Source: Bacteroides zoogleoformans
GTDB lineage: Bacteria; Bacteroidota; Bacteroidia; Bacteroidales; Bacteroidaceae
NCBI RefSeq assembly: GCF_002998435.1
Contig: NZ_CP027231.1
Span: forward strand, 2,211,001 to 2,275,000
Reading direction: 5' to 3'
DNA: 64,000 nt
In this document: positions 63,937 to 64,000 of the stretch, one piece after another
Numbering within the stretch: the first letter of the stretch is position 1
How the letters are laid out: each line of letters starts with the position of its first letter
Notes under the pieces: model-generated
Database searches by the model: none
What the model saw: the letters and a program-made list of their open reading frames with translations, nothing else
What the model was told of the DNA's origin: nothing
Position numbers and translations under genes: made by a program

Positions 63937-64000
63937 TTAGAATGTCAGTTTTATTCCTGCTGAACATTTCCTTAAGTAAGGATAAGTCCATCCGCGGGCA
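63937..64000 (-). CDS. SusC/RagA-family transporter, C-terminal end only
   Basis: The last 20 codons (WTYPYLRKCSAGIKLTF and a stop at 63937) are the standard C-terminal strand of a SusC barrel; the rest lies beyond the right edge. It is 22 nt upstream of the SusD gene. Confidence 0.85.
   Translation of the reverse strand, partial: ARGWTYPYLRKCSAGIKLTF

Overview
The window is a chromosomal segment from a gut-type Bacteroides (order Bacteroidales). The evidence is SusC/SusD pairs, fimbrillin (Mfa/FimA-like) genes, lipoproteins with SPII signals, Bacteroides-type promoters (TTTG or TTG, 19-20 nt, then TAnnTTTG), and families almost confined to Bacteroidota (DUF4876, DUF6850, DUF4857, DUF3575, DUF5119, DUF4271). 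No species can be named from the sequence alone.

Layout. 1-3.3 kb: a MATE efflux gene cut by the window edge, an M16 zinc protease and a lipoprotein cyclophilin. 3.4-13.5 kb: an eight-gene cluster with a TonB-dependent receptor, DUF4876 lipoprotein, DUF6850 beta-barrel, a small Cys-bearing lipoprotein, a PepSY-type membrane protein, an ABC ATPase and permease, and a DUF4857 protein. It looks like an envelope uptake or handling system for an unidentified ligand, possibly a metal or metal complex. 13.5-21.7 kb: a tyrosine recombinase next to a 264-bp segment bounded by 23-bp inverted repeats, then DUF3575, DUF5119 and two fimbrillin genes. This is a phase-variable fimbrial locus, and the only promoter I can see in the segment faces away from the fimbrial genes (OFF). 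21.9-23.1 kb: five 23-bp iterons ahead of an HU-like gene and a small unknown gene.

23.1-32.7 kb is housekeeping: S9 peptidase, RluA, FabG and a TetR regulator; initiator tRNA-Met and tRNA-Gln; and tyrS, tatD, yidD, rnpA, hemD and DUF4271. 32.7-40.8 kb is an accessory island of debris and mobile DNA: a LOG gene fragment, an ISL3-family remnant interrupted by an IS110-family element, an AAA ATPase/TOPRIM two-gene operon (candidate anti-phage defence) under a promoter embedded in palindromes, and a complete IS21-family element lying between a beheaded ion channel gene and the tail of an AraC regulator.

40.8-47.4 kb: membrane and lipoprotein genes of unknown function, a Fic protein translationally adjacent to a PBP4-type D-Ala-D-Ala carboxypeptidase, and dihydrolipoyl dehydrogenase. 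47.7-58.1 kb: a sialic-acid utilization locus with a GH33 sialidase, a SusC/SusD pair and a three-domain fusion (SGNH esterase, sialate O-acetylesterase, NanM-like mutarotase). 58.3-60.5 kb: membrane pyrophosphatase. 60.5-64 kb: a second PUL fragment (sulfatase, SusD, tail of SusC) running off the right edge.

Most interesting: the invertible promoter, the AAA/TOPRIM operon with its duplicated palindromes, the eight-gene TonB/ABC cluster, the sialate triple fusion, the HU iterons, and two separate arrays of the same 11-bp repeat.
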